A DNA stretch of 64,000 nt from Streptomyces lacrimifluminis (GTDB lineage: Bacteria > Actinomycetota > Actinomycetes > Streptomycetales > Streptomycetaceae), in NCBI RefSeq assembly GCF_014646095.1, contig NZ_BMMU01000001.1:310001-374000 (forward strand), given 5' to 3'. Shown here one piece after another: positions 50,739 through 60,025 of this stretch (its first letter is position 1; every line of letters begins with the position of its first letter). The position numbers and the translations under genes are program-made. The notes under the pieces were generated by a model. It was not told the origin of the DNA. It did no database searches and was given only the letters and a program-made list of their open reading frames with translations.

Positions 50739-53354
50739 ATGACGACTCCCGAGACCTCCGGAACCGGCCCCACCGTGCGCCCCGGCGGCGCCACCGGCCC
50801 GACCGAGAACTCCATGCGTCGCGCCCTCAAACGCGCCCGGGACGGTGTCGCCCTCGACGTCGGCGAGGCGGCGGTGCTGCTCCAGGCCCGCGGGGAGGCC
50901 CTCGACGACCTCACCGCGTCGGCGGCCCGAGTACGGGACGCCGGCCTGGAGGCGGCGGGGCGCCCAGGCGTCATCACGTACTCGAAGAGCGTCTTCATCC
51001 CCCTGACCCGCCTCTGCCGGGACAAGTGCCACTACTGCACGTTCGTGACCGTGCCCGGCAAGCTCCGCCGGGCCGGACACGGCATGTTCATGTCCCCGGA
51101 CGAGGTGCTCGACATCGCGCGGCGCGGTGCCGCGCTCGGCTGCAAGGAAGCACTGATCACCCTCGGCGACAAGCCCGAGGACCGCTGGCCGGAGGCGCGC
51201 GAGTGGCTCGACGCGCACGGTTACGACGACACGATCGCGTACGTCCGCGCCATCTCGATCCGCATCCTGGAGGAGACGGGCCTGCTGCCCCACCTCAACC
51301 CGGGCGTGATGTCCTGGACGGACTTCCAGCGTCTGAAGCCCGTCGCCCCGAGCATGGGCATGATGCTGGAGACGACGGCGACGCGTCTGTGGTCCGAGCC
51401 GGGCGGCCCGCACTACGGCTCCCCGGACAAGGAACCCGCCGTACGGCTAAGGGTGTTGGAGGACGCGGGCCGGTCGTCCGTCCCCTTCACCTCGGGCCTG
51501 TTGATCGGGATCGGCGAGACGTACGAGGAGCGGGCGGAGTCCCTCTTCGCACTCCGTCGCGTCTCCCGCGCCTACCACTCCGTCCAGGAGCTGATCATCC
51601 AGAACTTCCGCGCCAAGCCGGACACCGCGATGCGCGGAATGCCGGACGCGGAACTGGACGAACTCGTCGCGACGGTGGCGGTGGCCCGCCACATCATGGG
51701 CCCGAGCGCCTGCCTCCAGGCCCCGCCCAACCTCGTCGACTCCGAGTACGAGCGGCTGATCGGCGCCGGCATCGACGACTGGGGCGGGGTCTCCCCGCTC
51801 ACCATCGACCACGTCAACCCGGAACGCCCCTGGCCCCAGATCGACGAACTGGCCGCGAAATCGGCGGCAGTCGGCTTCCAGATGCGCGAACGCCTCTGCG
51901 TCTACCCGGAGTTCGTCCAGCGCGGCGAGCCCTGGCTCGACCCGCGGCTGCTCCCGCACGTCCGGGCCCTCGCCGACCCGGAGACGGGCCTCGCGCGCGA
52001 GGACGCGGTCGTCGAGGGCCACCCGTGGCAGGAACCGGAGGAGGCGTTCGTCGCCTCCGGCCGCACCGACCTGCACACCACGATCGACACCGACGGCCGT
52101 ACGTCCGACCGGCGCGACGACTTCGACGAGGTGTACGGCGACTGGGGTGCCCTGCGCGAGGCGGCGGCGCCCGGGATGGTGCCGGAGCGCATCGACACGG
52201 ACGTACGTCAGGCGCTGCGCACGGCGGCCGACGACCCGACGAAGCTGACGGACGACGAGGCGCTGGCGTTGTTCCACGCGGACGGGCCGGCACTGGACGC
52301 GCTGTGCCAAGTCGCCGACGAGGTAAGGAAGTCGGCGGTCGGTGACGACGTCACCTACATCGTCACCCGGAACATCAACTTCACCAACGTCTGCTACACC
52401 GGCTGCCGATTCTGCGCCTTCGCCCAGCGCCGCACCGACGCCGACGCCTACACCCTGTCCCTGGACCAGGTGGCCGACCGCGCCCAACAGGCCTGGGACG
52501 TCGGGGCGGTCGAGGTCTGTATGCAGGGCGGCATCCACCCCGACCTGCCCGGCACCGCCTACTTCGACATCGCGCGCGCGGTGAAGGAGAAGGTCCCCGG
52601 CATGCACGTACACGCCTTCTCGCCCATGGAGGTGGTGAACGGTGCGACCCGCACCGGGATGTCGATCCGCGAGTGGCTGACCGCCGCGAAGGAAGCCGGC
52701 CTCGACACGATCCCGGGCACGGCGGCGGAGATCCTCGACGACGAGGTCCGCTGGGTCCTCACCAAGGGAAAGCTGCCGACGGCCACCTGGATCGAGGTCG
52801 TGACGACGGCCCACGAGCTCGGCATCCGCTCCTCGTCGACGATGATGTACGGCCACGTCGACCAGCCCCGCCACTGGCTCGGGCACTTCCGCACCCTGGC
52901 CCGCATCCAGCAACAGACGGGCGGCTTCACGGAGTTCGTCACCCTCCCCTTCATCCACACCAACGCCCCGGTGTACCTCGCGGGCATCGCGCGCCCCGGC
53001 CCGACGATGCGCGACAACCGGGCGGTCATCGCCATGGCCCGCCTTCTCCTGCACACCCACATCCCCAACATCCAGACCAGCTGGGTCAAGTTGGGCACGG
53101 AGGGTGCGGCGGAGATGCTTCGCTCGGGTGCGAACGACCTGGGCGGCACGCTGATGGAGGAGACGATCTCGCGTATGGCGGGGTCGAGTTACGGGTCGTA
53201 CAAGTCGGTCAAGGACCTGATCGCGGTCGCGGAGGCGGCGGGGCGGCCGGCGAAGCCCCGGACCACCCTGTACGGCGAGGTCTCGGAGGAACGGCAGCAG
53301 GCTGCGGCTCTGTCGGACGGTCATCTGCCGGAGCTGCTGCCTGTGCTGGAGTGA
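50739..53354 (+). CDS. fbiC: FO synthase (CofG-CofH fusion), F420 biosynthesis
   Basis: 871 residues from ATG 50739 (GAAGG upstream). Two fused radical-SAM barrels: the N-terminal CofG half has CRDKCHYC (Cys93, Cys97, Cys100) and TLGDKPED; the C-terminal CofH half has CYTGCRFC (Cys552, Cys556, Cys559), then GGIHPDLPG and [10 protein letters not shown]. It makes FO, the deazaflavin core of F420, from a pyrimidine intermediate and tyrosine. Fusion as FbiC is typical of actinobacteria. It supplies the cofactor for LLM and Ddn-type enzymes here. Highest-confidence enzyme in this window. Confidence 0.95.
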   Translation: MTTPETSGTGPTVRPGGATGPTENSMRRALKRARDGVALDVGEAAVLLQARGEALDDLTASAARVRDAGLEAAGRPGVITYSKSVFIPLTRLCRDKCHYCTFVTVPGKLRRAGHGMFMSPDEVLDIARRGAALGCKEALITLGDKPEDRWPEAREWLDAHGYDDTIAYVRAISIRILEETGLLPHLNPGVMSWTDFQRLKPVAPSMGMMLETTATRLWSEPGGPHYGSPDKEPAVRLRVLEDAGRSSVPFTSGLLIGIGETYEERAESLFALRRVSRAYHSVQELIIQNFRAKPDTAMRGMPDAELDELVATVAVARHIMGPSACLQAPPNLVDSEYERLIGAGIDDWGGVSPLTIDHVNPERPWPQIDELAAKSAAVGFQMRERLCVYPEFVQRGEPWLDPRLLPHVRALADPETGLAREDAVVEGHPWQEPEEAFVASGRTDLHTTIDTDGRTSDRRDDFDEVYGDWGALREAAAPGMVPERIDTDVRQALRTAADDPTKLTDDEALALFHADGPALDALCQVADEVRKSAVGDDVTYIVTRNINFTNVCYTGCRFCAFAQRRTDADAYTLSLDQVADRAQQAWDVGAVEVCMQGGIHPDLPGTAYFDIARAVKEKVPGMHVHAFSPMEVVNGATRTGMSIREWLTAAKEAGLDTIPGTAAEILDDEVRWVLTKGKLPTATWIEVVTTAHELGIRSSSTMMYGHVDQPRHWLGHFRTLARIQQQTGGFTEFVTLPFIHTNAPVYLAGIARPGPTMRDNRAVIAMARLLLHTHIPNIQTSWVKLGTEGAAEMLRSGANDLGGTLMEETISRMAGSSYGSYKSVKDLIAVAEAAGRPAKPRTTLYGEVSEERQQAAALSDGHLPELLPVLE

Positions 53355-53490
53355 GGGCGGTGCAGGAAGCATGAGGGCGAAGCAGGACACGTGACGCCGA
53401 TGGTGCTTCCGCCTCGCCCCGGCATTCCCCGGACAAGCGTCCCGGCACCGGCCGCTCGGGCCGCCATGTGTGCTCCGCGTGCTCTGTGTC

Positions 53491-55017
53491 CTATTGGGGC
53501 TGGAGGAGTTGGTCGACGGGTGCGTAGTCGTCGGTGAGTGGTCGGGCGTCGCCGATCCAGGAGGTCAGGCCGTCGCCGGTGGCGATTCTCCAGCTGGTCT
53601 GCCGGGCATCCAGCGCCTTCTGGGCCGCGCGTAGGTCGACAGGGCGGTCGGAGGCGAGCACCACCATGTTGCCGCCCCCGGAGGCGGAGGAGGGGACGAG
53701 ACCGATGTCGCCGGGTTCGCCGACCAGGGCGACGTGCTCGAAGACCTCGTCGAGGGTGGCTGCTTCGGCACGTGCGAAGGCCAGAGCACCGTGGTCGATG
53801 AGGTTGGCGACGTACAGGCCGTCCTCGTCGAGCACCCGCCGTACGTCGGTCATCGCCTCCACCGTGGTGAGGTGCCACGGCACGCTGACACCGCCGAAGG
53901 CGTCGCCCACGACGAGATCACGACTGCCGTCGTCCAGTCGCCGCAGGCCGAGCCTGCCGTCCTCGGCGCGTACGTCGATACCCGCTCCTGATCGCAGACC
54001 GAGCCGGTCGCGGTTGATGCGTACGACGCCGCTGTCGATCTCCGACACGAGGCTGCGCGTCCCGGGCCGCGTGGCCGCGAGGTAACGGGGAAAGGTGAGC
54101 CCGCCGCCGCCCAGGTGGTGGGCGACAAGCGGCTCACCCTCGGGAAAGGCCGCATCGACCACCGACACGATGCCCCGCACGTACTCGAAATCCAGGAAGG
54201 TCGGGTCGTCGACGTCGACGTACGAGTGCCGCAGTCCGTCCAGGACGAGTGTCCGGCCGCCGTCCCGGTCGGGGTCCGCGACGACCCGTGCGCAGTGGTA
54301 CTTGGTCTCCGTGTCGCAGCGACCGGGCGCGACCGTGGTGGCGAGGCCGCCGGCAACGACCACGAGTGCCAGGGCAGGGGTGCCGCTCCACCCGCGAGTT
54401 CGCCACTCGACCAGCGCCGCGCCCACCACCAGCAGCGCCCCGAGGCCGATCAGGATGCCGCTGACCGGCAACCGCGACACCAGGACGAAGCCGGTGAGGA
54501 CGGTGCCGACGATGGCACCGACAGTGCCGACACCGGACAGCCCGCCGACAACCGTTCCGGTCTCGGCGAGGCTGGTGAGACGCAGCTTCGTGACGATCGG
54601 CGTCACCGCGGACAGCAGCGCGCCCGGCACGAGGATCGTCAGCGACGCGATGAGCAGGAGTATCGCCGGTGCCCATTCCGCGGTCATGCGCAGCACGGCG
54701 GGGGTGAACGCCACCACCGCTCCCGACACCCCGAGCGAGGGGCCGATGAGCCGGCGCGGATCGACCTGGTCGGCGATACGCCCACCCAGCCAGGAGCCGA
54801 AGGCGATCGCGGTGAGGGCGATGCCGATCACCGTGGTGCTGGTCTCAAGGGTGAGACCGAGATAGGGAGCCAGCAGCCGCAGAGCGACGATCTCGACAAC
54901 GAGGACCGCGGCCGAGGACCCGAACACGAGCGCGGCAGCGACACGGGGACCCATGCCGTAGCCGTGAGGCGTGCCCCCGGCGACAGGCGTGGACGACGAT
55001 TCGGTCACGGCCGACAT
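53491..55017 (-). CDS. Membrane-anchored spermidine-synthase-like protein
   Basis: 508 residues from ATG 55017 (an ATG at 55074 adds 19 residues). N-terminal eight or so transmembrane helices (about 25-250: VAAALVFGSSAAVLVVEIVA ...), then a class-I methyltransferase-like domain (about 290-500): YVRGIVSVVDAA, GGGGLTFPRYLAA, LVSEIDSGVVRINRDRL, DLVVGDAFGGVSVPWHLTTV, VFEHVALVG. This is the fused architecture of SpeE-like membrane proteins. Aminopropyl transfer is uncertain since the DTxE-type acidic pocket is altered; it may be a regulator or another transferase. Confidence 0.75.
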   Translation of the reverse strand: MSAVTESSSTPVAGGTPHGYGMGPRVAAALVFGSSAAVLVVEIVALRLLAPYLGLTLETSTTVIGIALTAIAFGSWLGGRIADQVDPRRLIGPSLGVSGAVVAFTPAVLRMTAEWAPAILLLIASLTILVPGALLSAVTPIVTKLRLTSLAETGTVVGGLSGVGTVGAIVGTVLTGFVLVSRLPVSGILIGLGALLVVGAALVEWRTRGWSGTPALALVVVAGGLATTVAPGRCDTETKYHCARVVADPDRDGGRTLVLDGLRHSYVDVDDPTFLDFEYVRGIVSVVDAAFPEGEPLVAHHLGGGGLTFPRYLAATRPGTRSLVSEIDSGVVRINRDRLGLRSGAGIDVRAEDGRLGLRRLDDGSRDLVVGDAFGGVSVPWHLTTVEAMTDVRRVLDEDGLYVANLIDHGALAFARAEAATLDEVFEHVALVGEPGDIGLVPSSASGGGNMVVLASDRPVDLRAAQKALDARQTSWRIATGDGLTSWIGDARPLTDDYAPVDQLLQPQ

Positions 55018-55164
55018 CCTCGCACGCGCCCCACCCACAGCCGCGAGTTGAGGAAATCCACCGGTCGCCTCCACCCCGGGTACTGCGCAACGGCCTTTCC
55101 TCTCACTTGTCTTCCCCTCTCTCCCTCTCCCTCACCTCTCCCTGCGCTGTGGTTCGATGTGCCG

Positions 55165-56127
55165 ATGGACGGTCAAACAGGCGCGGGCCAGGAGGCGCTC
55201 TACCGCGCGCTCGACGAGACGGTGTCACGTCTGTACGGCGAAGGCCGGTTGGCCGACGCGCTGAAAGCGGTGGAGGACGAGGCTCCCCGGATCCCCTCGC
55301 GTCGGGCGGACACCGCACACCTGGCGGCCTGTCTGCTGACGCTCACCGGGCGGCCCGAGGACGCGCTGGCGGAGCTGAACACCGCGCTCGCCGACGGTGC
55401 CTGGTGGAGCCCCGCGATCCTTGTCGATGACGACGACCTGGCGGCCGTCCGTGACCTTGCGGGGTTCGCCCCGCTGCTGCGCGAGTCGACGGCCCGGCAC
55501 GCGACGGCCACCGGAGTTCCTCTTCCCCCGGTCGTACGCCGGCCGCACGGCATCCCCCGAGGTGTCCTGGTCGCCCTGCACGGCGCCGACCAGGACGCCG
55601 CTCTGGCCGCGGAGCAGTGGGCAGCCGCGGTGGACGCGGGACTTGTCCTCGTCGCCGTCGACTCCTCCCAGCGGTCGACCCCGCTCTACCGCAGCTGGCC
55701 CGACACCGGCCTCGCCCTCCGGGACATCACCGCCGCCCTCGCCGAACTGGACGAGGCCGACCGCGCCCTGCCGCTCCTCGCGGCGGGCTTCTCCGCGGGC
55801 GCCCGAGTGGCCGTCCTGTGGGCCCTGTCCGATGCGTCCGACGTAGCGGTACGGCCCTCCGGATTCCTGGCGGTGGGCCCGGCCCTCACACCGGCGCACC
55901 TCGACGGGGAACGGCGCGTGAGGGCCGCGGAGGGTGCGGTGCGCGGCCGGATCTTGGTGGGGGAGCAGGACGACGACGTCACCCCCGAGGTGTTCGACGC
56001 CCACGCGGTGCTCGCTGACGCGGGCGCGGACGTCACGCTGGAGACCATCCCCGGCGTGGGTCACGAGTTTCCTGCGGACTTCGGCCGTCGCCTCCCGGGC
56101 CTGCTGGAGTCCTTGCTGGTGGCTTGA
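55165..56127 (+). CDS. Alpha/beta hydrolase (phospholipase/carboxylesterase-like)
   Basis: 320 residues from ATG 55165; a TTCGAT at 55153-55158 suggests a leaderless mRNA. An N-terminal helical segment (about 1-95, a TPR-like pair: LADALKAVEDEAPRIPSRRA, ... LLTLTGRPEDALAELNTALA) precedes the hydrolase domain: VLVALHGADQ, AGFSAGARVAVL (Ser nucleophile), VGEQDDDVTPEVF and GVGHEFPADF (His). Cytoplasmic, substrate unknown. Confidence 0.7.
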   Translation: MDGQTGAGQEALYRALDETVSRLYGEGRLADALKAVEDEAPRIPSRRADTAHLAACLLTLTGRPEDALAELNTALADGAWWSPAILVDDDDLAAVRDLAGFAPLLRESTARHATATGVPLPPVVRRPHGIPRGVLVALHGADQDAALAAEQWAAAVDAGLVLVAVDSSQRSTPLYRSWPDTGLALRDITAALAELDEADRALPLLAAGFSAGARVAVLWALSDASDVAVRPSGFLAVGPALTPAHLDGERRVRAAEGAVRGRILVGEQDDDVTPEVFDAHAVLADAGADVTLETIPGVGHEFPADFGRRLPGLLESLLVA

Positions 56128-56164
56128 GTTCGTCCTTGTCGGGCGGGGCGCTGAGGGTCGTCGG

Positions 56165-56218
56165 CCTCTCCGAACGTGGCTACCGGCTGTGACCTCTCCG
56201 AACGTGGCTACCGGCTGT
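56165..56218. repeat. Perfect 26-bp direct repeat
   Basis: Two copies at 56165-56190 and 56193-56218, beginning CCTCTCCGAACGTGG and ending TACCGGCTGT, separated by GA. In the convergent gap after the hydrolase gene and the CU044_5270-type gene. Confidence 0.85.
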
Positions 56219-56282
56219 CTGCTTTCGCCACAGGGGCGTTCGCCCGCCCCCGCCCCGCACCGTCCTGCCGCTCGACCGGCCC

Positions 56283-57329
56283 TCAACCGCCCGGCGTCTC
56301 ACCGGCCTTGTCCACCACCCCCGTGCCGAGCAACGCCTTCTCGTCCGAGCCGAGGTAGGTGAGGGACCCCTTGTCGAACACCCAGGTCTCGTGATCGTCG
56401 CGGTCCTTGAAACGCAGGCCGATGCCCGGGCGGCCGGCCAGGTCCTTGGCGTTCTCGACCACCGAGACGCCCGGGATCTTCGCGGCGGCACGGTAGAGCG
56501 CGGCGTTCACCTCGGGGAGGAGGGTCGCGGTGGCGAGCATGTCGCCGATCAGTTCCAGTGCCTGGCCCCGGTCGGCCGAGCCCCCGTCGCCTGTGTCGGC
56601 GTAGATCTTCTTGAGCAGTGCGTCGGGGTCGGTGGGCAGTGCCTCCAGTTCGCGGTACGTGGTGACGTTCGGGTCGGCGCTCAGCCGCATGTCCTGGGCG
56701 ACGCCCTTGGGAGCCCGGTCTCCCGGGAGGTTCGGGCCCGACAGCACCGTGGTCCGGGCCAGTCCGAGGCGCTTGCCGTTGACGGCGGTCCAGTCCGAGC
56801 GGCGGTAGATCTGGGTGCCGCTGTCCGGCACCTCCGTGATCTCCAGGGAGCCCTCGACGCTGACATAGACGTACTGGTCGTCGTGGACGGTGACGGCCTC
56901 CTTCGCGGCGGCGACCGTGGCGATGCGGTTCAGGAGGTCGACCGCCTTCTGATCGGGCGTGGGGGACCTGGACACGACGGCGCCGACGACGACCGCGCCG
57001 GCGACCACGACGGCCGTGGCAGGGGGTACGGCGATCATGGCGAACCGGCGACGGCGACGGCGACGGGGGCGGGGGCGGGGGCGGGGGCGGGGGCGAAGAC
57101 GGGGTGCGGGCTCGGGCGAGCCGAGTGCCGCCGTGGTCTCCGCGGTTCCCGCAGTTCCCGCAGTTCCCGCGGTGTCCAGGGTGCCCTGGGCGTCCCGGAC
57201 TTTCTGGGTGAGCTCTCGCATCAGATGGTTCCTCAGCAGGTCATGGCGGTCGCTCGGCAGGACCGGTTCCCCCGGGCTCGGCAGCAGCCTGGCCAACTCC
57301 TCGTGCTCTTCGCGTTCCACGGGGTTCAT
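56283..57329 (-). CDS. CU044_5270-type membrane protein of the sigma operon
   Basis: 348 residues from ATG 57329 (AGGAGAAACGCCG upstream). N-terminal LARLLPSPGEPVLPSDRHDL, a (Thr-Ala-Gly)n tract from a 9-bp tandem repeat, an RPRPRPRPR basic run from a GC hexamer repeat, one transmembrane helix (VPPATAVVVAGAVVVGAVV), then an extracytoplasmic domain (SWVFDKG... type, ...LTYLGSDEKALLGTGVVD). The family follows ECF sigma genes in many Streptomyces. The ATG overlaps the sigma stop (ATGA 57326-57329), so it may be the membrane-bound anti-sigma factor. Confidence 0.75.
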   Translation of the reverse strand: MNPVEREEHEELARLLPSPGEPVLPSDRHDLLRNHLMRELTQKVRDAQGTLDTAGTAGTAGTAETTAALGSPEPAPRLRPRPRPRPRPRRRRRRRFAMIAVPPATAVVVAGAVVVGAVVSRSPTPDQKAVDLLNRIATVAAAKEAVTVHDDQYVYVSVEGSLEITEVPDSGTQIYRRSDWTAVNGKRLGLARTTVLSGPNLPGDRAPKGVAQDMRLSADPNVTTYRELEALPTDPDALLKKIYADTGDGGSADRGQALELIGDMLATATLLPEVNAALYRAAAKIPGVSVVENAKDLAGRPGIGLRFKDRDDHETWVFDKGSLTYLGSDEKALLGTGVVDKAGETPGG

Positions 57330-58195
57330 CGGCGTTTCTCCTGTGTCGACCGGGCCGCTTCCGGGCGGCCACCCGGTACCTGTCCGGTACGAGGGCGGAG
57401 TCTCGGTTTTTTCGCGAGAGGTGCTGAGAGGGAGCCAACATCCGCTGGTACGAGGGCACTTGGCGCCACCGGGCTCTTCGGTGGCCGCCTGTCGGCCGCC
57501 CGCCTGGCCAGCTCCGCCTCCGACAGGCGCCGAAGGCGTTCCCTGGCCCGGGCGAGCCGTGACCGAACGGTGCTGGCAGGTACGCCGAGGGCCTCGCCAG
57601 CGGCGGCGTAGCTCAACCCCGACCAGACGCACAGGGCGAACACCTCGCGCTCGGGTCTGCGGAGCCGGCCGAGCGCGATGCGGGCGGCGGCGAGCCGTTC
57701 GGCGTCCTCCATGCGCCCGACGAGGCCGTCCGCGAAATCGGGCACCGTGCCGAGATCCGCCGGGCGGTCCGGGAGCCGGGCGAGGGCGGCGCTGTGCCGG
57801 CGGGCGGCCCGGCGGGTGTTGCGCAGGACGTTGGTACTGATGCCGTAGAGCCAGGGCCGCAGGCCGTCGCCCGCCGAAATCCCGCCCGCGCCCCCGGAAA
57901 TCGCGCCCGCGCCCCCGGAGATTCCGCCCGCGTCCTCGCTCGCGGGGCCCCCGTTGTCCCCACCCGCGTCCTCGGGGCTCCCTTCGTCCCCGTCGGACGC
58001 CGTGGCCCCGGGTCTCAGCTTCTCCCGGAGTCGCCATGCCTCCAGGAAGGTCAGGGACACCACGTCCTCCGCGAGCCCCCGGTCCCCGGTCAGCCGGGCG
58101 GCATGGCCGTACACGGCGCGGGCGTGGGCACCGAACAGCTCGGCGAAGGCCTCGGGGTCACCGGCCCGTATCCGGTCACGCAGGGAAAGTTCCAC
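57326..58195 (-). CDS. ECF-type RNA polymerase sigma factor
   Basis: 289 residues from GTG 58195. Region 2 (GDPEAFAELFGAHARAVYGH ... EDVVSLTFLEAWR) and region 4 (RLRRPEREVFALCVWSGLSY, then EALGVPASTVRSRLARARER) are intact. A Gly/Asp-rich linker with repeats of ISGGAGG (21-bp DNA repeat, 57880-57940) separates them, and the C-terminus has about 60 extra residues. Membrane partner encoded by the overlapping next gene. Environmental signal unknown. Confidence 0.85.
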   Translation of the reverse strand: MELSLRDRIRAGDPEAFAELFGAHARAVYGHAARLTGDRGLAEDVVSLTFLEAWRLREKLRPGATASDGDEGSPEDAGGDNGGPASEDAGGISGGAGAISGGAGGISAGDGLRPWLYGISTNVLRNTRRAARRHSAALARLPDRPADLGTVPDFADGLVGRMEDAERLAAARIALGRLRRPEREVFALCVWSGLSYAAAGEALGVPASTVRSRLARARERLRRLSEAELARRAADRRPPKSPVAPSALVPADVGSLSAPLAKKPRLRPRTGQVPGGRPEAARSTQEKRR

Positions 58196-58331
58196 GACCA
58201 GCCCTGTCCGCCCGGCGCCCCTCGTCTCCGAGATTCTCTGTGACGGTGCTCACGCCCGTGCCGGATCCGCGCGGAAGGGCGGGAACCCGAGGCGGTTCAC
58301 CTCATCGTGGTCACCGTGGGGTCCGCCCGCT

Positions 58332-59720
58332 TCAGTACCCCACCCGGAACGTGGCGTCCTGCCGCTCACCAGTCGTGGAGATCGGGTCGATCCGCAGCAC
58401 GTAGCCCGCGTGCCGGATGTACCGCGTCGGGTTGTTGTACGACCGGAAGGACGCCCACGAACTGTCCGCCAGCCCGGCCGTACGGTAGAACGTCGCGTCG
58501 CCCGCGAAGGTCGACGTGCCGTCGTTGACGTCGAGTTGGAGGGCGTAGCTGTAGTGCCGGAGGTAGCGGGTCGGGTAGTTGACCGACTGGAAGGAGACCC
58601 CGGCGCTGTCGGCCAGACCGGGGACGAGCTTCCACTCCGAGTCGGTGTACAGGTCGAAGGGGTACTCGTCGATGCGGGCCTTGTAGTCGGCGTGGCGGAC
58701 GTAACGGGAGGGGTAGTTGTACGACTTGAGGCGGTTCCAGGCAGGGGAGCCCCACTTGGTGAGCAGGTTGTTGTACTCGGCCGTAGTGATCGTCGCGATG
58801 CCGCAGTGCTTGGAGTTGACCGGCTGGGTGTACGTCTTCTGGTCCAGCGCGGTCCAGGTGCCCGAGGCCAGGTTGCTGGTCTGCCAGGCGTAGAAGACGC
58901 CGTTCGGCGTGTAGGTGTCGCCCCAGAGGTACCAGGTGTTCGACGTCAGTGACTTGAACACGGTCGGGGCCTCGGTGCCGCCGTGCGCCACGCCCGCGCT
59001 GTACTCGGTGAAGCTGCCCGGGTCGAGGGACGTGGAACGCGCCGACACCAGCGTCTGGTTCTTCTTGTAGAACAGGTAGTTGTAGCCGTTGACGCCGACG
59101 GCCATGTTCCCGTCGATCACGTCGTACCCGGGGTCGAAGAAGACCTGTGGGCTCGATGCCGTGACGAAGTCTCTCGTGTAGTTGACCATGATCACGTTGT
59201 GGCCGCTGGAGTTGACCGACGAGTAGATCACCGCGTACTGGCCCCGCCCGGCGTCCCAGAACGCCTCGGGCGCCCAGCTGTGGGTGGTCATGTCGTGGAG
59301 TTTCAGGCGCCGGTAGCCCGTGAAGGTGCGCAGGTCGGCGGAGTCCCAGACGTGGATGTACTGGCTGTTGTACGACCAGTCCGTGCCCTTGAGGTCGGTG
59401 GCGATGACGACGAACGTGCCGTCCTGCTTGCGCATGAGGAACGGGTCGCGCAGGCCGAGGGCGCCCGCGGTGGGGGTGACCACGGGGTTGTTCTGGTTCA
59501 GCGGCGTCCAGTTGAGCGAGTCGGTGCTGACGGCCAGGTGGAGGCCGTAGTCGGTGCCCAGCCCGAGGCTCGTCGACTCGGTGAAGTAGCACATCACGTA
59601 CGCCGAGTCCGCCGCGTGGGCGGTGCCGGCGCCGAGGGTCAGGACGCCGGACGCGGCGAGAGGAGCGGTGGCGGCCATGCCGAGGAAGAGACGGCGGGAC
59701 GGCTGGGGTCTTGCGCTCAT
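58332..59720 (-). CDS. Exported GH43-like arabinosidase with AbfB (CBM42) repeats
   Basis: 462 residues from ATG 59720 (GGAG six bases upstream). Twin-arginine signal SRRLFLGMAATAPLAASG. The catalytic part (about 45-330) has five-bladed propeller landmarks: GLRDPFLMRKQDGTF, SWAPEAFWDAG, VIDGNMAV, GGTEAPTVFK. Two or three AbfB beta-trefoil repeats follow (KSYNYPSRYVRHADYK, VNYPTRYLRHYSYALQL, YNNPTRYIRHAGYVLRI), which bind arabinofuranose side chains. Likely releases arabinose from plant hemicellulose or arabinan. A palindromic element lies upstream. Confidence 0.85.
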   Translation of the reverse strand: MSARPQPSRRLFLGMAATAPLAASGVLTLGAGTAHAADSAYVMCYFTESTSLGLGTDYGLHLAVSTDSLNWTPLNQNNPVVTPTAGALGLRDPFLMRKQDGTFVVIATDLKGTDWSYNSQYIHVWDSADLRTFTGYRRLKLHDMTTHSWAPEAFWDAGRGQYAVIYSSVNSSGHNVIMVNYTRDFVTASSPQVFFDPGYDVIDGNMAVGVNGYNYLFYKKNQTLVSARSTSLDPGSFTEYSAGVAHGGTEAPTVFKSLTSNTWYLWGDTYTPNGVFYAWQTSNLASGTWTALDQKTYTQPVNSKHCGIATITTAEYNNLLTKWGSPAWNRLKSYNYPSRYVRHADYKARIDEYPFDLYTDSEWKLVPGLADSAGVSFQSVNYPTRYLRHYSYALQLDVNDGTSTFAGDATFYRTAGLADSSWASFRSYNNPTRYIRHAGYVLRIDPISTTGERQDATFRVGY

Positions 59721-59864
59721 CTTTGTCTCCAAGCGGGTGCTGGCGAGGGGGTGGATGCGGGTCCAGGAGTGGAGTGAGCGGCTGCGCGACCCGTGTGTGG
59801 GGGAGGGGGAACGGGGTGAACGGGGACGTGGAACGCGCAGCCCAGGCAAGCGAAATGGCCGAAA

Positions 59865-59884
59865 TTTCGAACTAGGTTCGGAAA
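59865..59884. promoter_or_regulatory. Candidate operator of the arabinosidase gene
   Basis: Inverted repeat CGAACtagGTTCG within a wider TTTCGAAC ... GTTCGgAAA symmetry, about 145 bases upstream of the arabinosidase start and also upstream of the RTX-like gene. Looks like a LacI/TetR-type site for sugar-dependent control; no proof. Confidence 0.4.
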
Positions 59885-60025
59885 GTCGATCAGAAGGTAG
59901 ATCGCCCCACCCTGCTCGTCAATCACTCTGGCGAGGCTGTGGGGATTCTTTGCGCACAACCCTCTGTAGGCGTCGTGAGTCACCTGGGGGTGTTGAAACC
60001 GCTTGCCCCTCACGGAGGTTGTGCA

